Shown here one piece after another: positions 34,548 through 46,937 of a DNA stretch of 64,000 nt. Source of the stretch: Leguminivora glycinivorella (Eukaryota; Arthropoda; Insecta; Lepidoptera; Tortricidae). The notes under the pieces are model-generated. The model was given only the letters and a program-made list of their open reading frames with translations, was not told the origin of the DNA and did not search any database. The position numbers were made by a program, and so were the translations under genes. The stretch spans positions 12,604,783-12,668,782 of the forward strand of contig NC_062980.1 of NCBI RefSeq assembly GCF_023078275.1, given 5' to 3'. Within the stretch, counting starts at the first letter, position 1; every line of letters starts with the position of its first letter.

Positions 34548-37500
34548 GACTTAAGATTTAAAATCAGCATCGGCATCTACAGGGTCTCTCTAAAGCAGTA
34601 ATTTTACCTGATATTTCCATGTTTCACGAGCATCTCCATGATTTTTTTAAATATTATAAAAGCCCATTTCATGGGCTTACTCTTTTAGGATGTTCGATTT
34701 AAGGCTGCAGTATAAAGTTGACATCAAAATGTTATACCAATCTGATATTTTCCCATTAGAAACTATATCTAAGAACTTCGAACAGAAATGTCGGAAAACC
34801 TAAGCACCAAGCGCATCCCATAACTTATCCAGACTAGCCCTTATAAATCCTGTAGCTGCCAAACTGGCCCCTTATAAATAATGCTAGGCTATTGATAAGC
34901 ACTGGTACTGTCGCGCGCGGTACAAAGTTGAAAGTTGATAGCATCTTGAGAAGCTGGACAGGATGGGACAGCGCCGGACAAGTCCTCGGGCCGTTCAATG
35001 GAGAAACAATGTGGTGCATGACGGCCTTATCCTGGTCTATGATCTATATCATTGAATACTGTGTTTTCGTTATTATTTATTGGAATTTTTGCACTGCGGC
35101 TTTGGTCTATGATATTGTTCATTCAACTTTAACACATTCAGTGCTTAGATCGTTAATGCGCAATTTATTGCACTATCCTAGGAATGTCTTATACTCAATA
35201 AAATAGGTAGTTCGAATGCCGTAAGAATGTTCGCTGTATAATTTAAAAGACATATTTGCCATATGCACGAGTAGTGCTCTCCTCTTTTTGTGGGATTTTC
35301 TTTGCTAAATGTTATGTTAGTCAGATTAGTTTCAACGACCGCCGCCAACACGTTCATAAAATTACGTGTAACTATAGACTTTTATTGCATCAGTTTTGTT
35401 ACAAATTTTACTAGTTTTGTCACTTCTCAGTTTCGTTACGAAATCCAAAACACACTACGTACATTTTTTCTGCAATTCATCCGTATTTGAAGCGCTACTC
35501 CTTCATGCACATTGCCAAAAGTCAACTACAATGTAACCACAGACCAACCCCTATAGACATCTATTACAAGACGACTCGCGGTGGCCAGCCTTCCTAGTAT
35601 TTGCACTGATATAAGCGCGGGCGCTCGCCGTGCCCGATCAGTATCGACCAAGTAACAGACCCGAAAGCAGCTCTGTGAATGTAACACAATGAAATCCAGA
35701 AAAAAAATATAAATTTATTTTGTAATATTACTGCGGCATCGGCATTCGATGAGTTATAATGAGTTATACTAATAAATATCGAAATATACACCTGTAAACT
35801 TTGTGAAACAGGTTTTGAGAAATCCTTCGGAGTATATTAAACTGTTTTGAATTTCATTGCAGATAAAATAAATGCCTTAACCAATGCGTAACGTGCTCTG
35901 TGGGCGTTGGCTAACTCGGGCGCAGTGGAATGCATGAACTTTTAGTAAATGTGACATTCTATACCTAAAGGATCCTTATTTTACACTGCAATAAAAACTA
36001 ATTTCTATTGGAATTTTAGATGAAAAAGTCCTTATTGCACCTGGACCGCAAGGATCCTTTTGAGAAGGAAAATCACAAATAGATTAATGACATTGACTAC
36101 AGTTTGGTTTAAGGCGAAATCGCTGTTAATTCCATGTCCAGTGCACCGTTTGTTAGTTTAAAATATGTTGGGTGTGCGTCAAGTAACCCTTTGTTGGGTT
36201 TAAGTTATGTTGGGTGAGGGGGCTAGAGTTTTGCCTCAATAAAAAAAGTTGGAATACTTACCTATGTATGAGCGTGTAGCTTTGGAAGAAACTGTATACG
36301 TAATATTACAAACATAAACTCACGACTGTATTCCCAAAAAGGGGATCCAGGAGAAGAGCAAAATGACGTACACATACTTAATTAATTTATTGTCGAAAAC
36401 TTCATCGTTCAGCTATTGCCAAGTAATCAACTTAATATATTTTTTCAACAAAAATTGGTTTCAACACAAATACTTTTGCTTCAATACGTACTAGTAGTGT
36501 AGTACCTATTATAAAAAAAAATGACCCGAACTTTTGAAAAATGGAAAAGAATGAAAAATTGGCTCACTTATGAAGTTATGATACGTCAACCTCACCGATA
36601 CCTATTGAATAAAATGGATGTGCCGTTTAGTACGTACGTACTTACTACTTATTTGATTTGCAAATGGCGAATTTAAACATGACAGACAGTGCACTGGACT
36701 TTGTTCTTTGATATTGGTATACGTTCAAAATGACCTGATAATATCCTCGAACCTTAGGTAGATATTCATCTCAAAACCGCAATAATATTATGCAATTAGA
36801 CTACGATTTTCGAGATAAACAACGCGGATGCACACGGCCCAGCTGCCGAGGATTTATCCCCAGACGGCGCTCATAAATAAGAGAAAAGGTCAGCGGAGAA
36901 CGGACGGCTTTCTCAAGGCCGATGCTTGGGGTAGATATCTTGGTATTCGCGCAGGTTGGGCCTCACCTGTGCAGCCTGTGCTGCATGATTTAGTACTACG
37001 GATGTTAGTGTTATTTAATCTAACCTTTATATATCGAGAGTCAAAATTGTTTTTTTATCCACAAATAGTGCAAAGTAATTTCATACAGATTTTAACTTTA
37101 TGTCTTAAGCTGGATGTTAGATTTTACCTATGAATGATGATTTTGAATTTGAATCAAAAATTTTAATAAATTGATGGATTTGATTTAGATGTTAGTAGGT
37201 AGGTATTTTATTCGTGTTGGTGTGGTGAAAACTTTTACAATGTAAACTTCGTTCGTCAGTAAATTAAGACTACAGACTACAGACATATTTAGATAAATAC
37301 CACCGTCATAACAACCCAGGTCTGCAATTTGCAACCTTATCAGACCCAAAAAAGGAAAGAGTCTTATTCTATTTAAATTTCATCCCATAACGTCGATAAA
37401 AAGTATGTATGAAACGACGCTGCCTTGCAGCGGTCGTGCGAAGGTCGGTCATTGATGCGCAAGCGCATGCTTTTTTTTTAACCACGATGCTATTTATCTA

Positions 37501-37848
37501 CCGGTTTATAAACTTTATACCGTGTTTAACGTAACATGATTACTAGCCCATTCAAAAACAGCCCTTACCAAACAAACTTAAGGCCCCTGTCAAGAATGTT
37601 ATTTATTGCGCAAAACCCTAGTTATGTTTAAACTGTTTACGGCATTTTTCTCGCGTAATCTTAAGAGCATATCGCTGTAGACAACGAAAAAGGAGAGCAA
37701 AAATCCAAAAAGACAATTAAGGTTTTTTTGTTTGTTTGACGTCAATTTTAAGGGTACAAGGCGCCAAACTTTTTTATTTACAGAATATATAAGAGTACAA
37801 ATTACTTCATTGCTTTATTATAATGCTATTACAATTTAATACGATATT
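34548..37848. other. No supported gene
   Basis: About 3.3 kb. Frames at 34892-35206 and 36828-37133 are open for about 100 codons, but show no domain, no strong splice sites and no family I recognise. They are not called. Confidence 0.35.
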
Positions 37849-38028
37849 ATCCGTACTAAAAATAAAATGGGAAAGTGTGTGTGCCTGTTTGTTTGTCCGT
37901 CTTTCACGGCAAAACGGAGCGACGAATTGACGTGATTTTTTAAGTGGAGATAGTTGAAGGGATGGAGAGTGACATAGGTTACTTTTTGTCTCTTTCTAAC
38001 GCGTGCGAAGCCGCGGGCAAAAGCTAGT
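37849..38028 (-). repeat. Interspersed repeat family T, copy 4 (reverse)
   Basis: The reversed copy begins near atccgtacta and ends gcaaaagctagt. It is full length. Confidence 0.8.
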
Positions 38029-39393
38029 AGTTTCATTTATCCGTAACGCTCTTGTATATTAGCTCAGAAATTTAATATTACCGCCTCCGCGGTTTACTCT
38101 TGATAATTCAACAATAGGTAAAACTGAGAAACTTTTTCAATATTCAAAATGCCTAATCACAATTGAATAATTGTTAGAATACAATTTCAACGTCAACAAA
38201 TGCCAAACGTTTTAGAAATCTCACATTCATCGTTTGAAAGTAAAGGATAGGCACAAAAACCTTTCTACTAATGGTGAAATCATTTCCACGTACTTTACGC
38301 TTGAGAGTATCGGCGATCTGTGGCAGATGTCGCTAGAAAGCCTGATGCTGTGATCGGAGATAAACTGCGACACTGTCGAATGCCATTAATTGCGAATTTG
38401 TCTGTTGTAAAGGGGAGTGCACACGTGTTTGTTTTCAAATTGTTTAGCTGTATAGAAGGGAAATGCTCGGGAAAATGATTTGTAAGTAGATATTATTTTA
38501 AACATTATATTTACTGCACAATTTCCCAGACTAGCTAAACTTGTTGGGCTCCATCTTAAGTGTTTGGATTACTAAAAGCTTTCGACTGGGATCGTGAATA
38601 TCGTATTTTATAGTCTAAGAAAAGCCGACCTGTTTGCGCATTGTTAGTTCTTCCGTATCTAAGTTTGTGGGTCTTTCTTATGAATAGATTCATTTCATTA
38701 TACTTGTAGTATAAGGTTCTAAAATAAGCCGATAGAAATATAGTTTATCGCTACTATAAATGTGAGTAGGTATGTATTTTATTTATTCATAAATATCATC
38801 ATAATAATGGTGATATATAGGCAAATAGAATAATATTCCAGCATAAGTGGAATATATTCTTATACAAAACCTTTATAATAATAAACATATATTTAAAGAA
38901 CGAGTTTCCAATTCAGTATTGCGAACCGGATCGGTTTGCAATCGGCTGAATCAAAATTTTTACAGTGAGTTTTACGTTTAATGCTACAGTTTTTAAGTGT
39001 TTATTAACAAAAAAAAATCTCATATCACCCAATTAGAAAAGAAAAATCTGTTTATCTCCCGAAAATCTGTTCCGGAATCCGTTCCGGATTACCCTGTAGA
39101 ATCTAAAGGGAAGATAATTCGGTTACAGAATTTTCTTTATTTTACCGGATTACCGGAACTGCCGGACCTCTCTATTTCCAATACAACGAAGGCAGCTGTT
39201 TGCAAAGAAAATCAAACAAAATACATGAATGGCATGCAATGTGCATTAGTCTTAAGCAGGTGGTCAATTTAGCGATGCCTAATGGTTCGCCTCGGCGGAT
39301 GTGAATGAAGTTCTACGCGTGGGCCGTATAAATACGATGGCCCTTATGAGAAAAGGGACGGTCGCTTTTCTATACAAACCGAATCCTCATTTT
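38029..39393. other. No recognisable feature
   Basis: AT-rich DNA. Short local duplications of a ccggat-type word lie near 39070-39170. No exon is supported. Confidence 0.35.
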
Positions 39394-39406
39394 CCTCTCT
39401 AGATAT

Positions 39407-39711
39407 TCATCCTCCTTGTGTTATCCCGGCATTTACCACGGTTCATGGGAGTCTGGGGTCCGCTTTGACAACTAATCCCAAGATTTGGCGTAGGCACTAG
39501 TTTTTACGAAAGCGACTGCCATCTGACCTTCCAACCCGAAGGGTAAACAAGACCTTATTGGAATTAGTCCAGTTTCCTCACGATGTTTTTCTTCACCGAA
39601 AAGCGACTGGCAAATATCAAATGATGAAAATTCATTGGTGCGAGCCGGGGTTCGAACCCGCGACCTCCGGAACGAAAGTCGCACGTACTTACCGCTAGGC
39701 TACCAGGGCCT
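39407..39711 (-). mobile_element. tRNA-derived SINE, full length, with 13-bp target duplication
   Basis: On the minus strand it starts aggccctggtagcctagcgg (A box) and continues to B box gggttcgaaccccgg. Its body has atttgatatttgccagtcgc and gaggaaactggactaat, and its tail runs to cgggataacacaaggagga. Exact direct repeats cctctctagatat lie at 39394-39406 and 39712-39724. The 305-bp copy looks complete and young. Confidence 0.9.
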
Positions 39712-39724
39712 CCTCTCTAGATAT

Positions 39725-40516
39725 CGATTACGTATAATATTTTCATACAGTTTATAAACAAACAGCTGCACAACCTTCGTTCGAAGTTTCTAGATTTTTT
39801 TATTAATGTATAATAGTTTAGAAAAAAAATAAGTTTTTATACTTTTACTCGTATAATGGCCCTCAGGGCGGCGCGCAAATCTGCATACGATTTTAATTCA
39901 TTGCAGACTATTAAGGATGGATACTTATAGCACACCAATGAAATACCGCAATGTACTGAAACTCGTATACCTACTCTGGAGTTGTCGCACCGTGTAAACA
40001 GGCCCTACTCTTATAATAAATAATTAAAGATGAATTAAAGCTTTGAAAAATATATCACGTAGGGGCACAGTTGTGGTCAAAATGCATTTAATTGTATCAA
40101 AATATTTTTAATAATGTTAATTATCTGAAGAGAAAAATAAAGTCTACGTTTGTATGAAAAGGCGGATTTGTGCGTCCCCTTTCATCTTAATACCTTCCGC
40201 CATTTTCTTAATGGTTCCCTGAGAAATAATATTTCGATTGTGAAATTGCGTGGATTTACGATAAACATTCATTATGACTATGAATACGGAGTATAACGGT
40301 TATAGCATATGCTAATAGCATTGCACTGCGTAGGTGAGGGGATGATATTCTGTTTTTGTTAATTATTTAGGTCGGTACGTCAAAAAATAGTTATATTTCT
40401 AAAATTTGTTACCTGGCATTCATACATCACACTTTCAAATGGCTAGTGTTTCTTCTTCTTCTTTCAAAATGAAGACAACAAACTAGAACTTAACTACTAG
40501 AAACTAGAACTTAGAA
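39725..40516. other. No recognisable feature
   Basis: AT-rich DNA without supported exons. Confidence 0.35.
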
Positions 40517-40652
40517 CTTGTACAAGTTTTTAATGGGTTGACAACGCGCTCTCGTGACACTCCTTGAGTTGCAGGCGTCCATAGGTGACGGTGACCGCTT
40601 TCTATCAGGCATACCGTATACATATTTGCCACCGACGTTGTATAAAAAAACA
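40517..40652 (-). repeat. Interspersed repeat family Q, copy 3
   Basis: It has the same reverse orientation as 24337-24460: gggttgacaacgcgctctcg, gcgtccataggtgacggtga, and atttgccaccgacgttgtat. Confidence 0.65.
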
Positions 40653-40947
40653 AACACACTGGGTATTTACGTAAACTTAATCGTTTAAGTTTTTTGGTAA
40701 GTTTTTTTATTAATAACAAAAAATATTTAATAACACTTAAATAAAAATTCATACAATAAATAGTTTCTTGGTTAGTTTTTTTTTACTATGTCATTGCATC
40801 AGTCGTTTTTATCCGTATCGCAATAAGTAAGTACCTAATGTGAAAGGGTTTGTTAACCCTTCAAATTTTTACATAACAGTTCAAACCTCTACCTACTTAG
40901 GTAACTTAACACATGAAAATTGTTCCCACAGTTACTTCTAAGAGTAT

Positions 40948-41144
40948 CTAGTGATAAATCCAAGACACTTCTATAAGTTCCTTCGCGTAGCATCTCGCCA
41001 CCGGACCTTTTCCTGCACACTGCACACTATTACTGCCTACCAATGATATTTCTTTCAAAACCTGGTCTTCCAACAAAAACGCTCTTCGGTCGTAGCCAAG
41101 AAAATCGTCTTCGAAGATTTCTAGTTTTATACCTTCGTGGGTAA
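40948..41144 (-). CDS. Possible terminal exon of an unidentified minus-strand gene
   Basis: The frame ends at a TAG (40948-40950) and reads THEGIKLEIFEDDFLGYDRR, AFLLEDQVLKEISLVG, SNSVQCAGKGPVARCYA and KELIEVSWIYH. Composition looks protein-like rather than AT-driven. Acceptors at tgcag|t (exon start 41149) or tacag|tt (41144) keep the frame; the second fits the phase of the candidate at 41373-41447. No start codon lies inside it. A minus-strand AATAAA is at 40707-40712, past a family Q repeat. I do not recognise the protein. Confidence 0.35.
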
Positions 41145-41258
41145 CTGTACTGCAGTTAGTTATTTATTGCTGTACGTTTTTCATTTAATTGCCTTCTCCC
41201 AACTGTATTACTGTTGCAATAAATGTATCGTGAGTCATCGTTTGCGAACTCCCTTCAG

Positions 41259-41376
41259 CCACCTAGCCAACTTCACAATCGTTTACGCTTTGTAGATAGC
41301 TCTCTCTATCGCTCTTCCTTAGTGGAACGACAGAGCCAGACAGTGTTTCAACGATTTTCACTTCGGCTAGACCAAC
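41259..41376. mobile_element. MITE family M relative, next to an exon candidate
   Basis: The left end cacctagccaacttcacaat with cgtttac is partly inverted at the right end (gattttcacttcggctag). The interior reads ctctatcgctcttcc and cgacagagccagac. Its right end overlaps the possible splice donor of 41373-41447. Confidence 0.65.
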
Positions 41377-41447
41377 AGTTTGTTTAAATGTAGCCTCATT
41401 TGCTTTCAGAGTTAGTTCTGTTAAATTTACGTTGACATTGCCTGTTT
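41373..41447 (-). CDS. Possible internal exon, partner of 40948-41144
   Basis: After the acceptor ccatgtag the minus strand reads TGNVNVNLTELTLKANEA, then TFKQTV, and meets a weak donor g|gtctag at 41373. Phases fit (75 nt, entering with 2 bases and leaving with 1), giving V at the junction with 41144. The donor lies at the tip of a MITE, so the gene may be broken or spliced differently. No domain is recognised. Confidence 0.28.
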
Positions 41448-41738
41448 CTACATGGAAATATATTTAGGTCCAGCTATTATGTTGTACTTTATGTGAATTA
41501 TAATTTAATTTATTTATAAGCTACTAGAATTTGTATAATTGTTGCATAATTTTGATAAACAAATAGCAGAACGATAAAAACAGACAAGACTCGATGCTTA
41601 TTTATAATAAAATTACTCCATTGAACAATTTATGTTATGGAATGGTGCATGTTCACTCGTGACGTGAACATACTCATAGGATGGAACAATTTGTGTAAAA
41701 TTAATAATTCTTAAACTAAGCACCGTTTTAAAATTATA

Positions 41739-42016
41739 GGGGCATTTTCAGAATTTGGGACCCTGCCCCCCTGTTAACAAAAATTAACTCACTGTCAGTT
41801 TTGTGACGATAATCAAGCATGAAATTTCAATAAAAATATTGTTTTTGTGTTAATTACATAAACTTTAAGCGATAATGTGAAAAAAGTAAATTCAGAATGT
41901 GAAAAAAGTAAATTTTTATACAGATTTTATGCTTAATTGTCGTCACAAAACTGACAGCGAGTAAATTTTTGTTAACAACTTACGCTAATTGGGGGACCCA
42001 AATTCTGAAAATGCCC
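41739..42016. mobile_element. Foldback MITE with ATA target duplication, 278 bp
   Basis: The ends ggggcattttcagaatttgg and ccaaattctgaaaatgccc are inverted. A second inverted pair further in is actgtcagttttgtgacga and tcgtcacaaaactgacag. ATA lies on both sides (41736-41738 and 42017-42019). Confidence 0.75.
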
Positions 42017-42774
42017 ATAGGTTACAAGACGAAATATAAAACTTTGTTTCGCTCAAGTGTACAGAGCCAAGTCCTTAAATAGTTAATTACTCAGCAAAGA
42101 CTGTTGCCTCTTACCTGCACGTCAGTTTAAATTAATAAAAGTAACAGACGTAAAGCCAAACGTGTTGCACCAATAAATCTAAGTTAATTAAACATCAAGT
42201 AGAATTACAAAGTTGGCACGGCTCGAGATCTTAACCCTTTCCTGCATACGAAGCCATATTTAGAGAATATGATATTCAACTCTACTGATACCTATTAAAG
42301 CACAATTTTAAGCTTATTTTTATTGCATGTGGTAGGGTTAATTCAATGAGGTTGTCACAAGCGACTAGCGACTAAGTGGTTTGTCGTGTCCTCTCCCACT
42401 GCGTACTTTATCGACTTCGTTTTAACTTGATGTTACTCTTATTTTGCAGTTCTATTACTGACGTGAGAAAGTATCTATTGGTCGTTTTAGTTAAGATCAT
42501 GCTGCCGTAAGCAAAGTTTATCTTAAACTGTCTTATCAATATTGAGAATGCGAGGGAATTTATTAATATACTTGGTTTCTAAGAATAGAGATCTGGCAAC
42601 AAAGTACATAGTGGCATTTTGAATTTAGAGCGTACGTTTTCATCACTCGAAAGTACATATATGGAAAGTGATATGCTATTTGTTAAATTACAAGTGCTAG
42701 GTAAAATTGGAAATTTAGTGACATGGGCCAGTTTTTTCAATGTTGCCTACCCCACTTTTTTGTAACATGGGTAT
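42017..42774. other. No recognisable feature
   Basis: AT-rich DNA. A good minus-strand donor word (gcag|gtaagag) near 42110 has no convincing exon behind it. Confidence 0.3.
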
Positions 42775-42897
42775 TTTTTACGCGATTCATACTCAGAATC
42801 GCGAACTCTTTCGATCCTGATAGGAGAAAAAAAATGTCTCAAGATTTCCACACTTTTTTCAAACCTTCCATTCTGTTACCGCCATACAATATGTATC

Positions 42898-43045
42898 AGT
42901 AACCTAACCACAAAATTAAAATTTTGAAAAAACCTCCGACCGCAACCTAGTGGACCGATTTTCATGAAACATGGCTAAGAACACTCCCGACTTTTCAAAT
43001 AAAAAAAACTAAATCTCGGTTCATCCGTTCGGAGCTTGAAGACAG

Positions 43046-43098
<53 letters not shown>

Positions 43099-43141
43099 CG
43101 TCAAACTTATAACACCCCGTCGTTTTTGCGTCGGGGGTTAA
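42898..43141 (-). repeat. Interspersed repeat family P, copy 2 (reverse)
   Basis: It contains cctccgaccgcaacctagtg, catgaaacatggctaagaac and tcggttcatccgttcggagc, and finishes at the gcgtcgggggttaaaa end. Confidence 0.7.
43041..43098. repeat. (CAGA)n microsatellite
   Basis: An imperfect gacagaca run forms part of the family P repeat. Confidence 0.85.
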
Positions 43142-43299
43142 AAAATGGTAACGGAAACTTTTTTTCTCCTATTAGGATTGAAAGAGCTCGCGATTCTGAG
43201 TGGAAACTAAAAGTATATAAAAAAATCCAAATACAAAAAAATTGGAAATGTTAAACACAAAATCGAACGGCCGGGAAAAAGTAGAATACCGATAAAATA

Positions 43300-43391
43300 T
43301 ATAGAATAGAATAGAATAGAATAGAATAGAATAGAATAGAATAATAGAATAGAATAGAATAGAATAAAATAGAATAGAATAGAATAGAATT
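43300..43391. repeat. (AATAG)n microsatellite, LINE-tail-like
   Basis: About 17 pentamers of aatag with small breaks, followed by aattatttattg. A pentamer run before a tatttattg word is typical of reversed 3' ends of lepidopteran LINEs, as I recall. Confidence 0.8.
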
Positions 43392-43400
43392 ATTTATTGA

Positions 43401-44768
43401 AAAAAACCTTATTGCTAATATTACATTTATGCGTTTATATGTTCGTATAAAGAGGAGACAAATTATACTTTCATAAAGGTTTCTTAATAATTCAGATACC
43501 TACTTGAATACATGAACAATTTTATTCATTGCACATGCACACAGTGGTACAATTTTACGTAATTCTAATGTAATCTATAACAGAAATAAGCGAAGTCCAT
43601 GTACAATAGATTGAATATGACTTCTAAAAATATATCACAGGTAACAAGTGGTCCGATGACAGGAGAGAGCCGCGCGGGCGCACTTTCAAGTTTCAACGGC
43701 CTTTATCGTTTATAATCATTACTCAGTATCAACAAGCTATAGATTTTCTGTATCCAAGACACATATGGGAAAAATATGTATAAAAAGGTTAAGTTGAGTA
43801 CGAATGTCCGTATGATAAGTAACTTTGATAACATAAATTGCACAGAATTAGATTTAGATAGAATAAACAAGTTCGTCTATTTGTATACCGGCCGAGCGTG
43901 TCGGATTTTGTACTGAAAAAGTTGCTGTGATTTTAAATATGTATCAGACCCTTTAGTGTTCATAATTTTTGTGTTGTTACAATTAAATATCACGTAACGA
44001 GGTATTTTTAATGTTTTTGTTGACTTCAACTTACAAATATTCTCGCACGAAAGCTGCAACCTGCGATTAAAGACGGACTTAAGTGGATTTTACTGAGTTC
44101 ATTTGATACGCTAAGTATAATAGATACGTTTGCTTGATCTAGTGGTAAATTATAAACGTGAGTGAGTAACAGCGACAAATTAAAAAGAATATGGCGTTCA
44201 ACTAATTAATCCAAATGACTTATTAAAAAAAACAATTTGCTGCTTTGTGATGATAAAATAGGTACAGTACTTGAGACGTATAGAATTCAAATTATAATCA
44301 AATCCCACTACCTCTCCCGTAACTAACTGTATTTTAATTCATAATAAAATTACATTACTGTTTAACGGTGCACGGTGCAGTAAATTCTCATTATGAATTA
44401 TACATTTTCTGATTAACTTAAACTTGGTTAACGTCTTATGGCCTTGATGTCATGAAAGTTGAGATTAGTAAGGAGGTTGCTATGGCAACCGTAACTCGTA
44501 AGGTCGCGAACTTGGGGTCTCTGGGACGCACATTTACGTGCAAGCACTATGTGGTACGGTGAAAAGCGAATAGTTTTAGAAAGGGGATGGCTTTGACACA
44601 GTAAGTATAAAACTAGTAAAACTTCTAACAAACGTAGAGTTGAGTGTAACTTACACTTATCAATATCATTATAACGAATAAAATATATCCGTTTTGCAGA
44701 TACTTTGGGACTATGGCAACTTTAATAGACTGATATACATATCTGTAATATATGCAAGAAATGCATCA
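43401..44768. other. No supported gene
   Basis: Minus-strand frames at 43877-44059 and 44428-44631 are open. The latter starts hydrophobically (MLEVLLVLYLLC) and has a possible phase-1 donor near 44540. Neither has a domain, and the first ends in a word shared with repeat family S (ccgacacgctcggccggt). Confidence 0.3.
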
Positions 44769-45062
44769 GGGCATTTTCGCGAAAAAAATATGTAAAACCT
44801 TTTTTCAAAATGAGATAAATTTAATGTTTTTCCTACTCAGAATCACGAACCCTTTCGATCCTCCTAGGTAAAAAAAGCGTCCCAAATTTAATGTTTCAAA
44901 CACTTTGTACAGCGGTTACAAAGTGGAAAGTATGCAAAATAATAGAAAATTTTGGGACCATTTTTTTGACTCTTGTTTTATCTAAAGGGCTCGAGTAGGA
45001 AAAACATAAAATTTACCGTCCTAAAAAAAATATTTTTGGTGATTGTTCTCGCGAAAATGCCC
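44769..45062. mobile_element. MITE family R, complete copy, 294 bp
   Basis: The left end gggcattttcgcgaaaa is inverted at the right end (tctcgcgaaaatgccc). Inner inverted pairs are around tttttcctactcagaatc and gagtaggaaaaaca. It contains the family R words shared with 3770-4012. No clear target duplication was seen. Confidence 0.75.
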
Positions 45063-45668
45063 GATCATGTCATTGCCTTGTACAACAGCCCTTGCAGTCG
45101 ATAAAGTTTATAAAAATTTGGCCAAGTGCGTTGCGGCCTAAGAATATTTTAATAATAACGTAAACACACTATAAATACACAAAACCTTGTCTTGTCAACC
45201 ATTAAGATATTCATCTGAGCGTTTATGGACGTTTTCCGTGGAATCCATCAAAACACCGGTCAGCGGGACAAGCACATGGGCGCGACTTATCAAGCCCGCG
45301 AGATAAACTAATCTGTCCTCTTCTCTCTGTATCAATTAGAGTAGGACGGGTGGTATATCTTGTTCATTACAATACTGTCGCGCCATTATATGCTTGGCCT
45401 GTGAAGGGGCAATTGTCGCCGACTGGTCCGGTACTTTTACTTTTGAAGAAATAAAGAGGTTATGTCCGAACTGACAGGTGATTGATGCGATAAGAATAAT
45501 AATTGAACTTTCGTAATATTAAGGTCTAATTAATGATAAAAAATAAACAATGCTGCTATCACAAATCAGTATCATAAAATTCATAAATGAGATTTCGTTC
45601 TCGTATTTGAACAAAATGTAAGTAACTACCAGACATCATTTTGTTTAGTCCAATTTTTGGCATATACA
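45063..45668. other. No recognisable feature
   Basis: Mixed-composition DNA without supported exons. Confidence 0.35.
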
Positions 45669-45761
45669 GGTGAGATTTTAAAGACCAGCCATACTGCATG
45701 ATGACTTATGAGTTATGAGGTCATAATGAAAAAAAGTATGGCTGGTCCTTCAAATTTCACC
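45669..45761. mobile_element. Palindromic MITE or hairpin, 93 bp
   Basis: ggtgagattttaaagaccag plus ccatac is inverted as gtatgg plus ctggtccttcaaatttcacc. Confidence 0.7.
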
Positions 45762-46352
45762 ATACAGTATAATTAGCATCTCCTTTTGGTGATTTGGTCG
45801 TCAATATGGCACAGCAAAGTGGATATCAATCCAAATCTAGAGAATAGCTTAACTGCGGAAGTACCCAGAAAAAAGCAGCTAAATAAATAATTATGAAATT
45901 ATAGTTGCCAAATTAATAGGTAATTAGCTAGGTTTTTGTAAATTAATGTTTTTTTTTTTTCTGGTTCTTATTAGGTACCTAATATGTAAATATTGCGTAA
46001 GATTAAGATCAATACGATTAAAACTAAGCGGGTTAGATTCTATATCATACAGTCTAGCGGGTAAATGAACTTGTTAGTTTGATATACTAGAAGGCAATCA
46101 ACAAATTAAATTGCAATTCAGGCCTACGCCATTCAACGCTGCAAGTATGATAACTGCTTTCTACTTGTACAAGTATAAGTACATGTTTTGCAATATGATT
46201 TACTGGAAACTGGCTTGACATGTTCTTTATTTAATGTATTTATTTGGTGTTATAATTTTAGAATGTAGTTATAATTAAAACTTGAATGCTCGTGGTTTCA
46301 GAAAATATGTATGATTTTGACAACTGGTTGCTCAAAAGTACTCAGCAGGGTT

Positions 46353-46453
46353 AGCACATGATTGCCGCGAGATAGACTACCCGTCCTTATGTCATTAGAA
46401 AAAGACATCCAATCTATCTCGCGGCGACATACTCTCGCGGTAATCATGCGCTA
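46353..46453. mobile_element. Palindromic MITE or hairpin, 101 bp
   Basis: agcacatgattgccgcgaga with tagac is inverted as tctatctcgcgg and gcggtaatcatgcgct. One arm carries an extra ~16 bases. Confidence 0.65.
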
Positions 46454-46549
46454 GACATACAGGTACGGTACGTGTATGTTACTTCTATATATTTTTATAT
46501 AATCCATACTTTTAGGTATACTTATATATGTACTTACCTACTTGTTAAT

Positions 46550-46937
46550 ATTGTAAATGGAAGTGTGTGTGTCTGTTTGTTTGTCCGTCTTTCACGACGT
46601 CCGATTTTTAACCCCCGACGCAACGGGATGTTATAAGTTTGACGTGTCTGTCTGTGGCATCGTAGCTCCCGAACGGATGAACCGATTTCGATTAAGTTTT
46701 TTTTTGTTTGAAAGCTGAGTTAGTCGGGATTCTTAGCCATGTTTCATAAAAATCGGTCTACTATGTCGCGGTCAGGGTTTTTTTTTTAATTTTAATTTTG
46801 TGGTTATGTTAGTTAAAGTGGAGATACCTAGTTGAAGGGATGGAACATAGGCTACTTTTTGCCTCTTTCTAGCCTCCCACTCCCCTAAAATGGGAGGGCG
46901 AAATTAACGCGAGCGAAGCAGCGGGCAAAAAGCTAGT
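46550..46937 (-). repeat. Family T copy 5 (reverse) split by a family P copy
   Basis: Family T parts lie at 46550-46605 and about 46813-46937 (ending gcaaaaagctagt). A family P copy lies between them (46606-46812, gacgcaacgggatgttataa onwards). A short extra cctcccactcccctaaaatg block sits near 46875. Confidence 0.7.

Larger units (their letters stand above)
42775..43210. repeat. Family R repeat split by a family P repeat
   Basis: The left part (catactcagaatcgcgaact, ttcgatcctgataggag) and the right part (ctcctattaggattgaaagag, cgcgattctgagt) are inverted relatives of family R. Between them, at about 42898-43141, lies family P with its gacagaca tract. This is a nested insertion. Confidence 0.55.

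Noticed and set aside
34892..35206. 104-codon plus-strand frame with hydrophobic stretch
   Set aside because: No family resemblance; it overlaps a locally duplicated word (ggtctatgat) and lacks promoter or splice support.
36828..37133. 101-codon plus-strand frame
   Set aside because: No recognisable domain or splice context; the C-terminal half is AT-driven.
39632..39711. tRNA gene on the minus strand
   Set aside because: It is the tRNA-like head of a full SINE with a body, tail and 13-bp target duplication.
43041..43098. CRISPR-like array
   Set aside because: Only 4-bp periodic microsatellite without spacers, in a eukaryotic genome.
43877..44059. Minus-strand frame with CENICK
   Set aside because: AT-driven composition, and its end matches a repeat-family word, so it is likely non-coding.
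44428..44631. Signal-peptide-like minus-strand start (MLEVLLVLYLLC)
   Set aside because: Its phase could fit the exon at 41373, but 3 kb lie between and nothing else links them; too speculative to call.
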